Source: Microthyrium microscopicum
Lineage: Eukaryota; Ascomycota; Dothideomycetes; Microthyriales; Microthyriaceae
Length of the DNA: 64,000 bases
Direction of reading: 5' to 3'
Assembly: GCA_010405405.1 (NCBI GenBank)
Contig: MU004233.1
Location: 313,067-377,066, forward strand
Made by a program: the position numbers and the translations under genes. The notes under the pieces are model-generated. The model worked only from the letters and a program-made list of their open reading frames with translations, made no database searches and was not told where the DNA came from. Below, piece after piece: positions 1-13,651 of the stretch. The number at the start of each line of letters is the position of its first letter. Position 1 is the stretch's first letter.

Positions 1-2977
1 AAACTACTTAAAATTAAGTAAGCTAAGATTATATACTATAAAGTATAATAATAAATAATAAAACTTATTTTAATATTATAAATTATATCTTAACTAAGAA
101 GCTTTAATTAAAAATATATTATTTCCTAAAGAAGTTAACTAAATACTTAAATAGTATACTTATAACTATTTATAAAGTAGTAACTACTAAAGTAATAGTA
201 GTTAATTCTAATAAAATCTTAAAGACTAATAAAGTATTATTTTATATTATAAACTTACTATATTATATAATTATTATAAAAATACCTTAGCTTAAAAACT
301 AGAACTCTTTATTAAACTTTAAGGTTAAGACTTTATTCTTTATTTATCTAAAAAATAACTATTATAGTAAAATTAGCTTTATCTCTCTAAAGAAATTACT
401 TTAATTAAGTTAAAATAAATTTACTTAGCTCTTTAAGTATTTAATAGGTTTATTAGACTATACTAATTTATAAGACTTACTATATTACTATAAGGAACTT
501 ATAAAAGCCTTTAATAAAAATAAAATATAAGATTTAGTAGAATATAGTCTATAAGACTTAGCTATTAACCTTAAGCTAAGTATAAGTATACTCTATAAGC
601 CTATTTATAGCCTATTAGAAATAAAACTAGTTATTCTATATAAATACCTTAAAAAAGACCTTAAAAGAGGATTTATTTATAAATCTTAGTCTTTTACTAG
701 AGCTTTAATTATCTTTATAAAAAAAAAGAATAATACTTTATATTTATATATAGACTATAGAAACTTAAATAATATTATAATTAAGAACTATTATACTTTA
801 CTACTAATTAAAGAATTATTAAACTAACTATTAAAAGCTAAGCTCTATATAAGCTTAAACCTTTATAAAATATACTATTATATCTATATTTATATTAATA
901 ATAAGTAAAAGATAGTATTCTAAACTAAATATAAATCCTTTAAATACTAAGTAATATTCTTTAAGCTTACTAATACTTTTACTACTTTCTAAATATATAT
1001 TAACTAAGCTTTATATAGCCTTATTAATATAACTTATATTATCTATCTTAATAATATTCTTATTTTTTCTAAGAATAAAGAAGATTATATTAAATATATA
1101 AAGAAAGTACTTAAAAGACTTATTAAGTTTAAATTATATACTAAGCTATTAAAGTATAGCTTTTATATAAATTAAACTAAATATCTTAAATATATTATAA
1201 CTTTAAATAGTACTATAGTAGAACTAGAATAAATTATAATAATTATAAATTAGCTAACGTTACGTAATATATATTAAGTAAAAGAATTTATTAGCTTTAT
1301 AAACTACTATTAATATTTTATTACTAATTTCTTTTATATTACTTCCTTATTAAACTCTTTAACTAAGAAGCTTTTAAGGTAAACTCTAAAAGATTAATAG
1401 CTATATAATAAGAAATTAGTTTCTATTAACTTTTCTTCTAAAGCTATTTAATTCTTTAATAATCTAAAGGCTACCTTTATATATATATTAATTTTTATTT
1501 ATTATAATTCTATATTAAAAACTTATCTAAAAATAAATACCTTTAAGTAAGTAATTTATAATATTTTAAGCTAAAAATAAACTAAGCTAAGCTAAGAAGG
1601 CTAATAATAACTTATAATATTTTACTTAAAAAAGCTATTAAGACTTAAGAATTACTATAAAACCCTATAGTAGAAGTTTCTAGCTATTATTAACTCTATA
1701 AGAATTTTTTATAAGTACTTATATAATATTCTAAAGTTCTTAATTCTAATAGATTATATAAACTTTTATTTACTTAATATATTCTAAAATATTTTTATTA
1801 TATATATAAAATAAGTAGATTTCCTTACTAAGTTTAAGTTTAATATTAAGTACTATTTAGAGAAGATAAACTCTATAAATAGACCTTTATAAAGACTAGA
1901 CTATATTTTCTTAGGTAATATAAAGTAGAAAAAAACTATAAATATTTTATTAAACCTTATCTAAGATAAACTATAACTATTTAAAGCTTTTAAGTCTAAT
2001 AAAGACCTAACTAGATTTATTAATACCTTAATTATATTTATTAATACTTTATTATAGTATTTAAAAAATAATTCTTAAAAAGTAAATATTATTACTATAT
2101 TAGATATACTTAATAGCTCTTCTACTAAGCTAATAAAAAATAAATAAACCTATCTATAAATAAAGATTATTATAAAAGATAGTAGAGTTTAAGTTTTTTA
2201 ATATTTTTATAATAACTTCTTAAAAAGAGGCTATAAAGACTAATATAAAATATTAAAAAAGATTTAATACTATTATATTTAAGATAATATTAATAAGAAT
2301 ATTTAAGAATACTATATAGTCTATTTAAAGTATAAATAAAATATATCTACTAAATAAAACTAAAATAAGCTTTTTCTACTCTTACTAGTACTAATAGCTC
2401 TTTAGAAAGATATTATAGTTAATTTTATTACTAACTTACTTCTAAGTATCTTTTAAGAATAGCTATATAATTCTATTATAATAGTTATCTATAAACTAAC
2501 TAAAATAGCTTATTATATACTTTATTATAAAGATATAGATATAAATAATCTTACTAAGCTCTTTTTATATAAAGTAGTATAACTTTATAGTATACTAAAT
2601 ATAATTATATTTAATAAAGGCTTTATATTTATTTCTAAGTTTTAGAATATATTTCTTTACTACTTAGAAATCTAATAAAAGCTATTTACTACGTTCTAAC
2701 CTTAGATAAATAAATAAATAGAGCATTAAAACTAAAAAATTAAGTACTATTTATATATTTATTATAGCTAAAAGTAGAATAATTAAGCTAAAAAGCTTAA
2801 TCTTACTAAGTTTATATATAATAATAGTATATATAGCTTAACTAATATTACTCTATTTATAATATATATAGATAAATACTTATATATATTAGAAGAACTT
2901 AAAGAGTACTTAATAAGTATTACTCTTAATATAAAAGAATTAGTAGAATATATTCTATTTCTCTAAAGAGCTCTTTA

Positions 2978-3337
2978 TATTAGAGATTAGAGTTATAAAG
3001 TAGATAGAAAGATTATAAGATACTTAATAGATTAAGTATATAAAAATAAAGATAGGAGTAATTACTAAGGAACTATAAGAAGATTCCTTAGCCTCTATCT
3101 TATTACTTAGAAACCTCTAAGGTTTCTCTTTAAGTTAGAGTAGTCTATTTATAAGCTAAAGTACTTTAAAGGTATAATTAGCTACTAATCGTAATAATTA
3201 AGAACCTATTAGTTCTTTTAACTATAGAATATACTAAAGCTAAAGAAGTAGCTCTATTAACTTTTAATAGCTATTAGGCTAAAGTACTTAGGTTATAATA
3301 CTTATTTTAGAGAGTTTATTAGGTTTAATTCTTAATA
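2978..3337 (-). repeat. LTR of G1 copy 2 (left, 3' LTR)
   Basis: 360 bp, nearly identical in layout to 11,323-11,682 and to the reverse complement of 30,165-30,524. It starts TATTAGAGATTAG and ends TTCTTAATA on the plus strand, so both ends carry the inverted TGTTAG-type terminus expected of an LTR after RIP. The adjacent CTTTA is the target duplication. Confidence 0.9.
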
Positions 3338-6300
3338 TTATCTTCTTAATAAGGACCTAAATATCTTTATAAGTTTCTAAAAGATTAACTATATTCTAAT
3401 AGTACTAATATGCTTTAAGGTATATTATATTATAATAGTATAAATTACTTAGCTATTATCTAGCTAGCTAGATAATAATCTTAGTAAATCCTAGTAAATC
3501 TATTATTAGTTTTAAATATTACTTAAAGGGATACTTTTTAAATAATAATTTATAAAGCTAAATATTACTATTAGGTACCTATTTAGGTTTATCTAGGTTT
3601 ATTAAGAACTTAAGCGTTTTTAAGTTTCTTTAGGCTATTACTTTAAGCCTACTTAATTTATAGGTTATTATCTATTAAGAGTAATTTTCTTCTTTAGAAC
3701 TTTTACCTATAGTAAAGATTAATATTAAAGCTTTTCTTAATAGGAAGTACTTAATAAAGTAAGTATTTACTCTTTACTAACCTAATTAGGTAGGAGGATA
3801 TTAAATAAGATATATTTAATCTTATAATTATATACTTCTTTTAATTTTTTTTTATTCTATTTTTATAGAATTAAGATATATATCTAAGTAAATCCTAGCT
3901 AACTAAGTAAAGCTAACCTTTATAAATAGAGCTATAGTATAAGAATAAGTCTTAATTAGTAGTTCTAATATTTTACTAGTAACTTCTTTATAAATCTATT
4001 TAGTATATTTTATATCTTTTTATATCTATTTTCTCTAATAGCTATTATAAAGAATAAAGTAAAAGCTAATAAAGCTCTAAATAGACTTAGTTTATTTCTA
4101 TCTAACGCTTTTAAGGTTTTTAAAAATACTATTAATCTACTAAAAACTTTAATTATTAGTATTATAAAATTAACTAATTCTACTAATACTAATACTACTA
4201 AAAAAGTAATTAACTAGGTTAAATTTGTTAATAGTATTAAAGTTAATACTAATAATAATTATATTAAATTATTAAGTTTAGGCTATTTCTCTTTAAAGCC
4301 TTCTAAATTTAAAGAGATTAAAGAGGATACTACTTAGGCTAAGAAAAAAAAAAGGTTTCTAAGTATAACTATAGTAATAAGTCTAAACCTTCTTAGCTTA
4401 ATATAAAGTAAATACGTATTAATAATATTATACGTATTAATAAGGCTTAGGCTTAGTTTAAATTATACTAAATCTCTTTTATTTATAATATATTAATTAA
4501 TTATAGTTAGTTAAGTAGTAAATATCTTCTATATAACTCTAATAATAATAAAATAAAACTATTTAACGTAAATAAGTTTATTCTATATAAGAATAAGACT
4601 AAGTTAATTATTAAATAGTTTCTTTTACTTAATTCGTATTAGTAATATACTAAAGTATATACTAAGACCTTTCTATATACTAATCTAAAGAATTAGTACT
4701 ATATAGCTTATAAAGACTATATATTAGCCTTTAAGGTTTAAAATAATTACTATTATATAATTTATAAAACTATAAAGTCTTATTAGTAATATCTTAAGGT
4801 AAGTTATTCTTAATTAATTTAATTTAAATCTAATTATTACTAACTATTTCTTAGGTTATTCCTTACAAGAAAGGTATTGTTAAGGACCTTATTATAAAGT
4901 ATTATAATATATTAAAGATCTATATACTTTACTAATAAACTTATAATAATAATCTAAGTAAGTATAATATAAGTTAGCTTCTTTATACTTAAAAGATAGT
5001 TTATATTACTAATAAAGACATTATAAAGGCTATCTAGATATAAGTAAACCTTCTTATTATACTTAGGTTTAAACTAATATAAATAAGTATATCTATATTA
5101 ACGCTATAAACAATACCTTTCCTCTATATTCTAATATTACTAAGGATAGATATAATAGTATCTATATAATACTAGTATATTATAGTAATAGTAAAGATAT
5201 CCTTAAGGCTAAGAAGGCTACCTATTACTCTAAAATAGCTTTACTTAGAGCTACTATTAAGACTACTTATATTAAGTATTATAATAACCTTTATACCTAT
5301 TATTATAAATTTAAATTACTTATAAATAATAGCTAGAAAGATATAAGTACTCTAATTATATTACTTAGATTTTAACTAACTCTATTTTAAATTATAAGTA
5401 CTTTATTACGTTAAATTAGTAAGCTTACTAATATTATAAAGATACTTACTTCTTAGTAAGTTAATAATACTAAAAAGAAGAAGAAAACTTTTAATATAAG
5501 TTAGTTTATAACCCTTTAGAGCTAGATTAATAAGTATAAGCTTAGTTTAAGTAAGTAGATAGTTTTTTGTTACTATCTAGTTATAATAAGTTAAATTAAT
5601 TCTAATAATAATAATTTAGAGACTAAAGAGTCTAAAGAATAGATATAATATTTAGTAAATATATTTAGTATTAAGTTAATATATTTAGTATCTAATAGAT
5701 AAAGTTAGTTATATTTTAGGTTTATTATAAGCTATTTATTAGTACTTAGTAGCTATTAAGTTCTATTTAAATTAATTTATATAAATAGTATAAGATAGTT
5801 TCTTTTAATAAAATACTTTTTTAAATTTCTAAGTTCTTTCTTATAAACTTAGATAGTACTTAAGAATATATTTCTATAAACCTAAAATTATTATTTTAAG
5901 GTATTTAAAGAGTACTCCTTTAAAGATTAATAAGTAAAGCTAAAGTAATATTAATAATTTTAGATTTAGGTTTAAAATTAGTTTTATATTTAATTCTAAA
6001 TTTTCTCTAAGTCTTTTCTATTTAAACTATATTTATATATATATTTATAGAAACTTATTTATTCTAAAGTATTAAAATAGTACTATCTAAGTACTATTTA
6101 GTTTTATCTATATAAGCTTATCTTAATTATAAGTAAAGTAAATTATTATTATATATCTATATATACTATAAAGTAACTATATTTTTATATTTATCTTTTT
6201 TATAAAAAAAGGCTTATTCTAAGTCTTATTATAACTATTTTAATCTACTTAGCTCTTTCTTAGCTAATATAGGTTTAGTAAGCGCTAAAAACTTCTTTAG

Positions 6301-9300
6301 ACGTTTCTTTAGCTTTTTAAACTCTAGATAAGGTTTATTTAAGTTAAGTTATTTTAAGTTATATTTAGTTACTTTTATTAAAGCTAATTTAGCTAGAGAG
6401 ATACTTTTTTTCTTTAACTTTTTTTAATAACGCTTTAGCGTAATTAAGAAGAAGTTATTAATAAATTCCTAGCTTACTTTAAATATAGAGTAGTTCTTTT
6501 ACTTTACTTTATAGTAATAGATATTATTTTTATTAACCTTATATTTAATTACGCCTTTAACCTTATAGTAATTAGTCTCTTTAAGGTTTAAAGTTTTCTA
6601 AAATAAAACTATTTACTATAAAAAGTATATATTAAATATATATTATTATAATAAAGAGATATAGAAGATATTATAAACTAGAGTACTTTTAAGTAGATTA
6701 ATATAATACGTATTATAGTTAATAACTTCTATTACTTTAAAGAGATCTATATACTTAATATCTAGTTTCTTTTTAAACTTAGTCGTTCTAATATTCTTTA
6801 TATTAAGTAGAACTTAGTTATTTATCTTTAAGGTAACGTCTTTATAGCCTTTATTATAGTATTTAGCTTATAGGATTTAAATATTCTCTAGATAGGCCTA
6901 AAGGGCTTTTTAAAAGAATAGAATATATTTTACTAGTTTCTTTACATTAGGAGTAGTATCTATTAGATACTTTTTAGGTACTTCTAATATATATAGATAT
7001 TTATCTATATATACTATAAATAAAGTAATACTAGTTAAGCTATATATATTATTATTATATATAAACTTAGTAAGATTAAGCTTTTTAGCTTAATTATCCT
7101 ACTTCTAGTTATAATAAATATATAAATAGTACTTAATTTCTTAGTTTTAATACTCTATTTACTTATTTATTTAAAGTTAGAATATAGTAAATAGCTTCTA
7201 TTAAATCCTTAAGTAGTAAAGAAATATATTCTAGAACTTAGAAATAAATATAGAGCCTCTATTAAATATAATTATATTTAATATATTATAAAGTTATACT
7301 ACCTTATATAAAAAAAGCTTAGTAAGATTATTTATATTTATATCTTTATAATAAAATATATAATAAGCTATTTTAGTTAGCTTATAAATAATTACTATAA
7401 TAAAGTTATATAGCTATTCTTAGAAAATACTTAGAAGTAAGTTAATAATAAAATTAATTATAATATCTTTCTAAAAAGCTATTAGTACTAATAAAGATAG
7501 AAAAAGCTTATTTTAGCCTTATTTAATAAATATATTTTATTTATACTTTAAATAAACTACGTAGTACTCTTAAATATCTTTATTAATATTATCTTAAGTA
7601 TAATAGCGTTAAATCTTTTTTAATATTTTATATTAGCTTTTATAGCCTTCTTTTAAGAGATTATTATAAAAATATTAAAGAATTTAGACTTTACTATTCT
7701 TTATAATAACCTTTATCTATAGATAGATTTATTTATTTTCTATTAGCTTAATAAAAGAACTATTAAGTATATTTAATATAGTAATAATATCTACTTCTTA
7801 AGAATTATTTTTTAAATACTATAATAAAGTATTAATAAATATAACTAAAGTATTAATAAACTTAGTTAAGTCTTTATTAGACTTAGAAGCCTTAAATAGT
7901 TATAGTTTATCTTAGATAAGGTTTAATAAAATATTTATAGTTTTTTTTTACTTTATATTACCTAAGAAAATATAGTCTAGTCTCTATAAAGATCTATTTA
8001 TAGAGTTTATCTTCTCTAAATAGTACTTAATATTAAACTTAAACTTAATAAGGAAATCTACTTATTTTATATATATAATAAAAATATTTTAAAATATATT
8101 AAATAAATAAAAATTTATATAATCTATTAAGACTAAGAACTTTAAAATACTATATAAGTACTTATAAAAAACTCTTATAAAATTAATAATAGCTAAAAAT
8201 TTTTACTATAGAGTCCTATAGTAACTTTTAAGTCTTAATAGCTTCCTTAAGTAAAATACTATAGGTTACTATTAGCTTTCTTAGCTTAGCTTAGTTTATT
8301 TTTAGCTTAAAATACTATAAATTACTTACTTAAAGACGTCTATTTCTAAATAAGTTTTTAATATAAAATTATAGTAAATAAGAATTAGTATATATATAAA
8401 GATAACTTTTAGGTTATTAAAGAATTAAATAGCCTTAAAAGGAAGGTTAATAAGAACTAATTCTTTATTACGTAGCTATTAGCCTTTTAGGGCTTACTTT
8501 AAAAACTTTTTAATTAAAAAGTTTAATAAAGAAGTAATATAAAAGAAGTTAATAATAAAACGTTAATAATAGTTTATAAAGCTAATAAACTCTTTTATTT
8601 AATATATATTATATAGCGTTAGCTAATTTATAACTATTATAATTTATTCTAGTTCTACTATAATATTATTTAAGATTATAATATACTTAAAGTACTTAGT
8701 TTAATTTATATAAAAGCTATACTTTAATAGCTTAATATATAACTTAAACTTAATAAGTTATTTAAGTATCTTCTTTATATATTTAATATAATCTTTTTTA
8801 TTTTTAAAAAAAATAAGAATATTATTAAAGTAGATAATATAAGTTATATTAATAAAGCTATATAAAGCTTAATTAATATATATTTAAAAAGTAGTAAAAG
8901 TATTAGTAAGCTTAAAGAGTATTACTTAATATTTAAAGGATCTATATTTAGTTTAGAATACTATCTTTTACTTATTATTAGTATAAATATAAATATAATA
9001 ATATATTTTATAAAAGTCTAAGCTTATAAAAAGCTTAATTCTTAATAGTTAGTCTAATAATTCTTTAATTAATAGTAAAGTATAGTAGTTCTTAACTATA
9101 ATATTATTTAAGCTTCTATAGTCTATATATAAATATAAAGTATTATTCTTCTTCTTTATAAAAATAATTAAAGTTTTAATAAAAGATTAAAATTTATAGA
9201 TAAATCTCTTCTTAAAATTTTTCTTAAGATATTTATATAAAATAACTAGTTTTACTTCTAATAGACTATAAATAGGCTAATAAAGTATACTTATACTTAA

Positions 9301-11322
9301 CTTAAGATTAATAGCTAAGTTTTATAAACTATATTCTACTAAATTTTATACTTTATTCTTATTAAAAGCTTCTATAAGCTCCTTATAATAATATAGTAAG
9401 TCTTATAAGCTAATATAGTTTAATAAACCTATTAAATACTTAAAGAACTAAGTAGATTTATCTTAACTTAATTAGAGTAACTTTTTTAAAAAGATAAAGC
9501 TAATCTTACTATAGTAGTTATTCTTTAAATAAATAAAGAATAAAGTCTTAGCCTTAAAGTTTAGTAAAAGGTTCTAGTCCTTAAATTAGAGTATCTTTAT
9601 AATAATTATATAGTATAATAAGTTTATAATATAAAATAATACTTTATTAATCTTTAAGATCTTATTAGAGTTAACTACTATTACTTTAATAGTTATTACT
9701 TTATAAATAGCTATAGATATACTATTTAAATACTTAGCTAACTTCTTTAAGAGATAATATATCTTTAATTAAAGCTTCTTAGCTAAGATATAATCTATAA
9801 TATTAAAATAGGCCTTACTATTTATTATTATACTCTATAATATATAATCTTAGCTTACTTAATTTTAAGTAGTTCTTTATAAAATAATTTAGTATAATTT
9901 CTTTAATTAATATACTTTCTTATTTAGAATCTTCTTATTTCTTACTACTTTTAAGACTTAAATAATAATAACTTTATAAAAGTTACTAAGAAGGTTAAGA
10001 ATTAGATTATTTATAATAGAAACTATAAAATCCTAATTAACTACTTTATAGCTTAGTCTTTTTCCTTAATTTTTTTTAGCTTTAGGTTAAAATACTTATA
10101 AGCTATATAGCTTATCTTATTATAGTTCTAATACTTACTTTTACTAAGATTACTAAGAAATAGCTATTTAACTTTAAGTATTATATTACTCTTTAGTTTA
10201 TCTAGCTTTAAAGCCTTATTAAAAAGGCTTAGTTTAGACTTTTTTAACTTATTTTTTTAAGAACCTTATTAAGTCTTATTCTTTAAATTTATAAATATTA
10301 AATACTATTTAAAGGATTTACTATTTTTAATATCTTTCTTAAAAATAGTTAGTATCTTTTAGTTACTAATAAATTTTAAGTACTTTAAAATATATTAAGA
10401 TAAAACTTCTTTAGCTATCTTAATTATATAGTTTAAGTTAAAGATTATATTATTTTTAAAGTAAGTAAATAGTTTATTACTAAAGAATAATAAGTAAATT
10501 AATATATTATTAATCTTATACTTATAAAAAAGAAGTATAAGCTTATTAAAGTATTCTTAGAAGGTTTTTTTTCTTATTATAGTAGTTAAGAGGCTCTAAA
10601 AGGCCTTATAATACCTCTTAATAAGTAGACTAAGGAGTTTAAAGGCCTATTATTTTATAAGGGCCTATATAGGTTTATATTAGTTTAGTTTAACTAACTA
10701 GATCTAGAAATTAACGTAATTATCTTAAATAGATTATATAACCTCCTTATTAAGGTAATTATAGGCTTAAAAGATTACTAAATATAGGTCCTTCTTATAT
10801 TTCTTTATAATAAGTATATTAGTTATATTAAAGACTTAATCCTTATACTCTTATAGACTTTTAGCTTTATATATTTATAGTTTATTATTACTATAAACTA
10901 ATTTAGAATTATTATATTTAATATAGGCTAAAATAGCTAGGCTAGCATTATATTAATCCTATTTATTAATTTATTTAACTAAGTAGAGTTTTCTATATTT
11001 ATAAGCTACTTTTATTACCTTAAGTTATTTAATCTTAAGTATATTATATATTTACTATATTTTAGCTTATAATTATTTTAGCATCTTTTTTATATTTACT
11101 ACTAGTTTTAGATAGGCTTATTTTATATTAGTAGAATTACCTATAGAGCTACTTAGTTTTACTAGAGTTAGTATAGCTATATTTAGTATAACTAGATTTA
11201 GTCTAGCTAATTTTACTCTAGGGGCCTTATTCTTAAGTTTTATTAATTTATTACTTATAATTAATTATAGTATTTTAAAGGAAAAGCTTTATAAATACTT
11301 TATTAATAAGAAGTAATTATAA

Positions 11323-11682
11323 TATTAGAGATTAAGGTTATAGAGTAAGTAGAAAGGTTATAAAATACTTAATAGATTAAATATATAGAAATAGAGATAA
11401 GAATAATTACTAAGAAACTATAAGAGAATTCCTTAACCTCTATTTTATTACTTAGAAACCTTTAAGATTTCTCTTTAAGCTAGAGTAGTCTATTTATAAG
11501 TTAAGGTACCTTAGAGGTATGCTTAGCTACTAATTATAATAGTTAAGAACTTATTAGTTCTCTTAACTATAGAATATACTAAAGCTAAAGAAGTAACTTT
11601 ACTAGCTTTTAATAGCTATTAGGCTAAGGTACTTAGGCTATAATACTTATCTTAGAGAGTCTATTAGGTTTAATTCCTAATA
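11323..11682 (-). repeat. LTR of G1 copy 2 (right, 5' LTR)
   Basis: 360-bp partner of the LTR at 2,978-3,337. It is followed directly by the second CTTTA target duplication and then by the resumed pol sequence of G1 copy 1, which is how the insertion point was fixed. Confidence 0.9.
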
Positions 11683-13449
11683 CTTTAAGCTTATTTAAAA
11701 AATATTTAAATCCTATAAGCTAAATACTATAATAAAGGCTATAAGGATATTACTTTAAAGATAAATAACTAGGTTTTACTTAATATAAAGAATATTAAAA
11801 TAACTAAGTCTAAAAAGAAACTAGATATTAAGTATATAGGCTTCTTTAAAGTAATAGAAGTTATTAACTATAATATATATTATATTAACTTATTTAAGAG
11901 CGTTTTAGTTTATAATGTCTTCTATATCTCTTTATTATAATAATATATATTTAATATATACTTCTTATAATAAATAGTCTTACTTTAAAAAATCTTAGAT
12001 CTTAAAGAGACTAACTACTATAAAGTTAAAGATATAATTAAATATAAGATTAATAAAGATAATACCTATTACTATAAAGTAAAGTAAAAGAATTACCTTA
12101 TCTTAAAAGTAAGTTAAAAATCTACTAGTAATCTTTTCTTAATTATACTAAAACGCTACTAAAAGAAGTTAAAAAAAAAGGATATCTCTCTAACTAAATT
12201 AGCTCTAATAAAAGTAACTAAATATAACTTAAAATAACTTAACTTAAATAAACTCTATCTAAAAAATAAGAAGCTAAAGAAATATTTAAAGAAGCTTTTA
12301 ATACCTACTAAATTTATACTAGCTAAGGAAAGGCTAAGTAAACTAAATAGTTATAATAAGACTTAAAATAAGTCTTTTTTTATAAGAAAGATAAGTATAA
12401 AAGTATAATTACTCTATAGTATATATAGATATATAATAATAATTTATCTTACTTATAATTAAGATAAGCTTATTTAAATTAAACTAAATAGTACCTAAAT
12501 AATACTATTATAATACTTTAGAATAAATAGATTCTTATAGATATATATATAAATATAGTCTAAATAGAAAAGACTTAGAGAAAATTTAGAATTAAATATA
12601 GAACTAATTTTAAACTTAAATCTAAAACTATTAATATTACTTTAGCTTTACTTATTAATCCTTAAAGGAGTATTCTTTAAATACTTTAAAATAATAATTT
12701 TAGGTTTATAAAAATATACTTCTAAGTACTATCTAGGTTTATAAGAAAGAACTTAAAAATTTAAGAAAGTATTTTATTAAAAGAAACTATTTTATACTAT
12801 TTATATAAATTAATTTAAATAGAACTTAATAGCTACTAAGTATTAATAAATAGCTTATAATAAACCTAAAATATAACTAACTTTACTTATTAAATACTAG
12901 ATATATTAACTTAATACTAAATATATTTATTAGATACTATATTTACTTTTTAAACTTTTTAGTCTCTAAATTATTATTATTAAAATTAATCTAACCTATT
13001 ATAACTAGATAGTAATAAAGAACTACCTACTTACTTAAACTAAGCTTATACTTATTAATTTAATTCTAAAGGATTATAAACTAACTTATATTAAAAACTT
13101 TCTCCTTCTTTTTAGTATTATTAACCTATTAAAAAGTAAGTATCTTTATAACGTTAGTAAGCTTACTAATTTAATATAATAAAATACCTATAACCTAGAA
13201 TAGAGTTAATTAAAATCTAAGTAATATAATTAAAGTACTTATACTCTCCTAGCTACTATTTATAAGTAATTTAAATTTATAATAATAAACGTAAAGGTTA
13301 TTATAGCGCTTAATATAAGTAATACTAATAGTAGCTTTAAGTAGAGCTATTTTAAAGTAATAAATAGCTTTCTTAGCCTTAAGGATATTCTTACTATTTC
13401 TATAATATACTAGTATTATATAAATACTATTATATTTATTCTTAGTAAT

Positions 13450-13651
13450 TATTAGAAACCTACGGGCGTAAGGGTGTAAGCTAATAGTAGATATAATTTA
13501 AGAAAACTAATACGAAGAATCTAAGAGAAAGAGTAAAGAATAATTATAGGTAAGCTATACTAAATAATCCTTAGGCGCTAAGCCCTTAGTATTACGTAAT
13601 AAAAGATACTAATAATATTATAATAGGATTAATAGTAATAGATCCGTAATA
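13450..13651 (-). repeat. LTR of element C (left, 3' LTR)
   Basis: 202 bp, opening TATTAGAAACC and closing CCGTAATA on the plus strand. It matches 20,661-20,853 plus 28,409-28,417 in order and length, and is preceded by the GTAAT target duplication. Confidence 0.88.

Larger units (their letters stand above)
2978..11682 (-). mobile_element. G1 copy 2: full-length Ty3/gypsy fossil nested in copy 1
   Basis: An 8,705-bp element bounded by two 360-bp direct LTRs and a 5-bp target duplication CTTTA (2,973-2,977 and 11,683-11,687). It is inverted relative to its host copy. On the minus strand the order is 5' LTR (11,682-11,323), gag/protease region to about 9,650, reverse transcriptase about 9,280-8,730, RNase H about 8,480-8,130, integrase about 7,530-6,900, chromodomain-like part near 6,590-6,400, a further segment of about 2.9 kb, then the 3' LTR. 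The LTR ends read TA...TA, which fits TG...CA after RIP. Structurally whole end to end but coding potential is destroyed by very many breaks. Confidence 0.9.

Noticed and set aside
6100-9650. An independent antisense gypsy element inside a plus-oriented element
   Set aside because: The flanking segment is contiguous with it in both G1 copies, so it is simply the pol of copy 2 read on the minus strand.
2978-11682. Dating the insertions by LTR divergence
   Set aside because: RIP mutates both LTRs in bursts, so divergence does not measure time.
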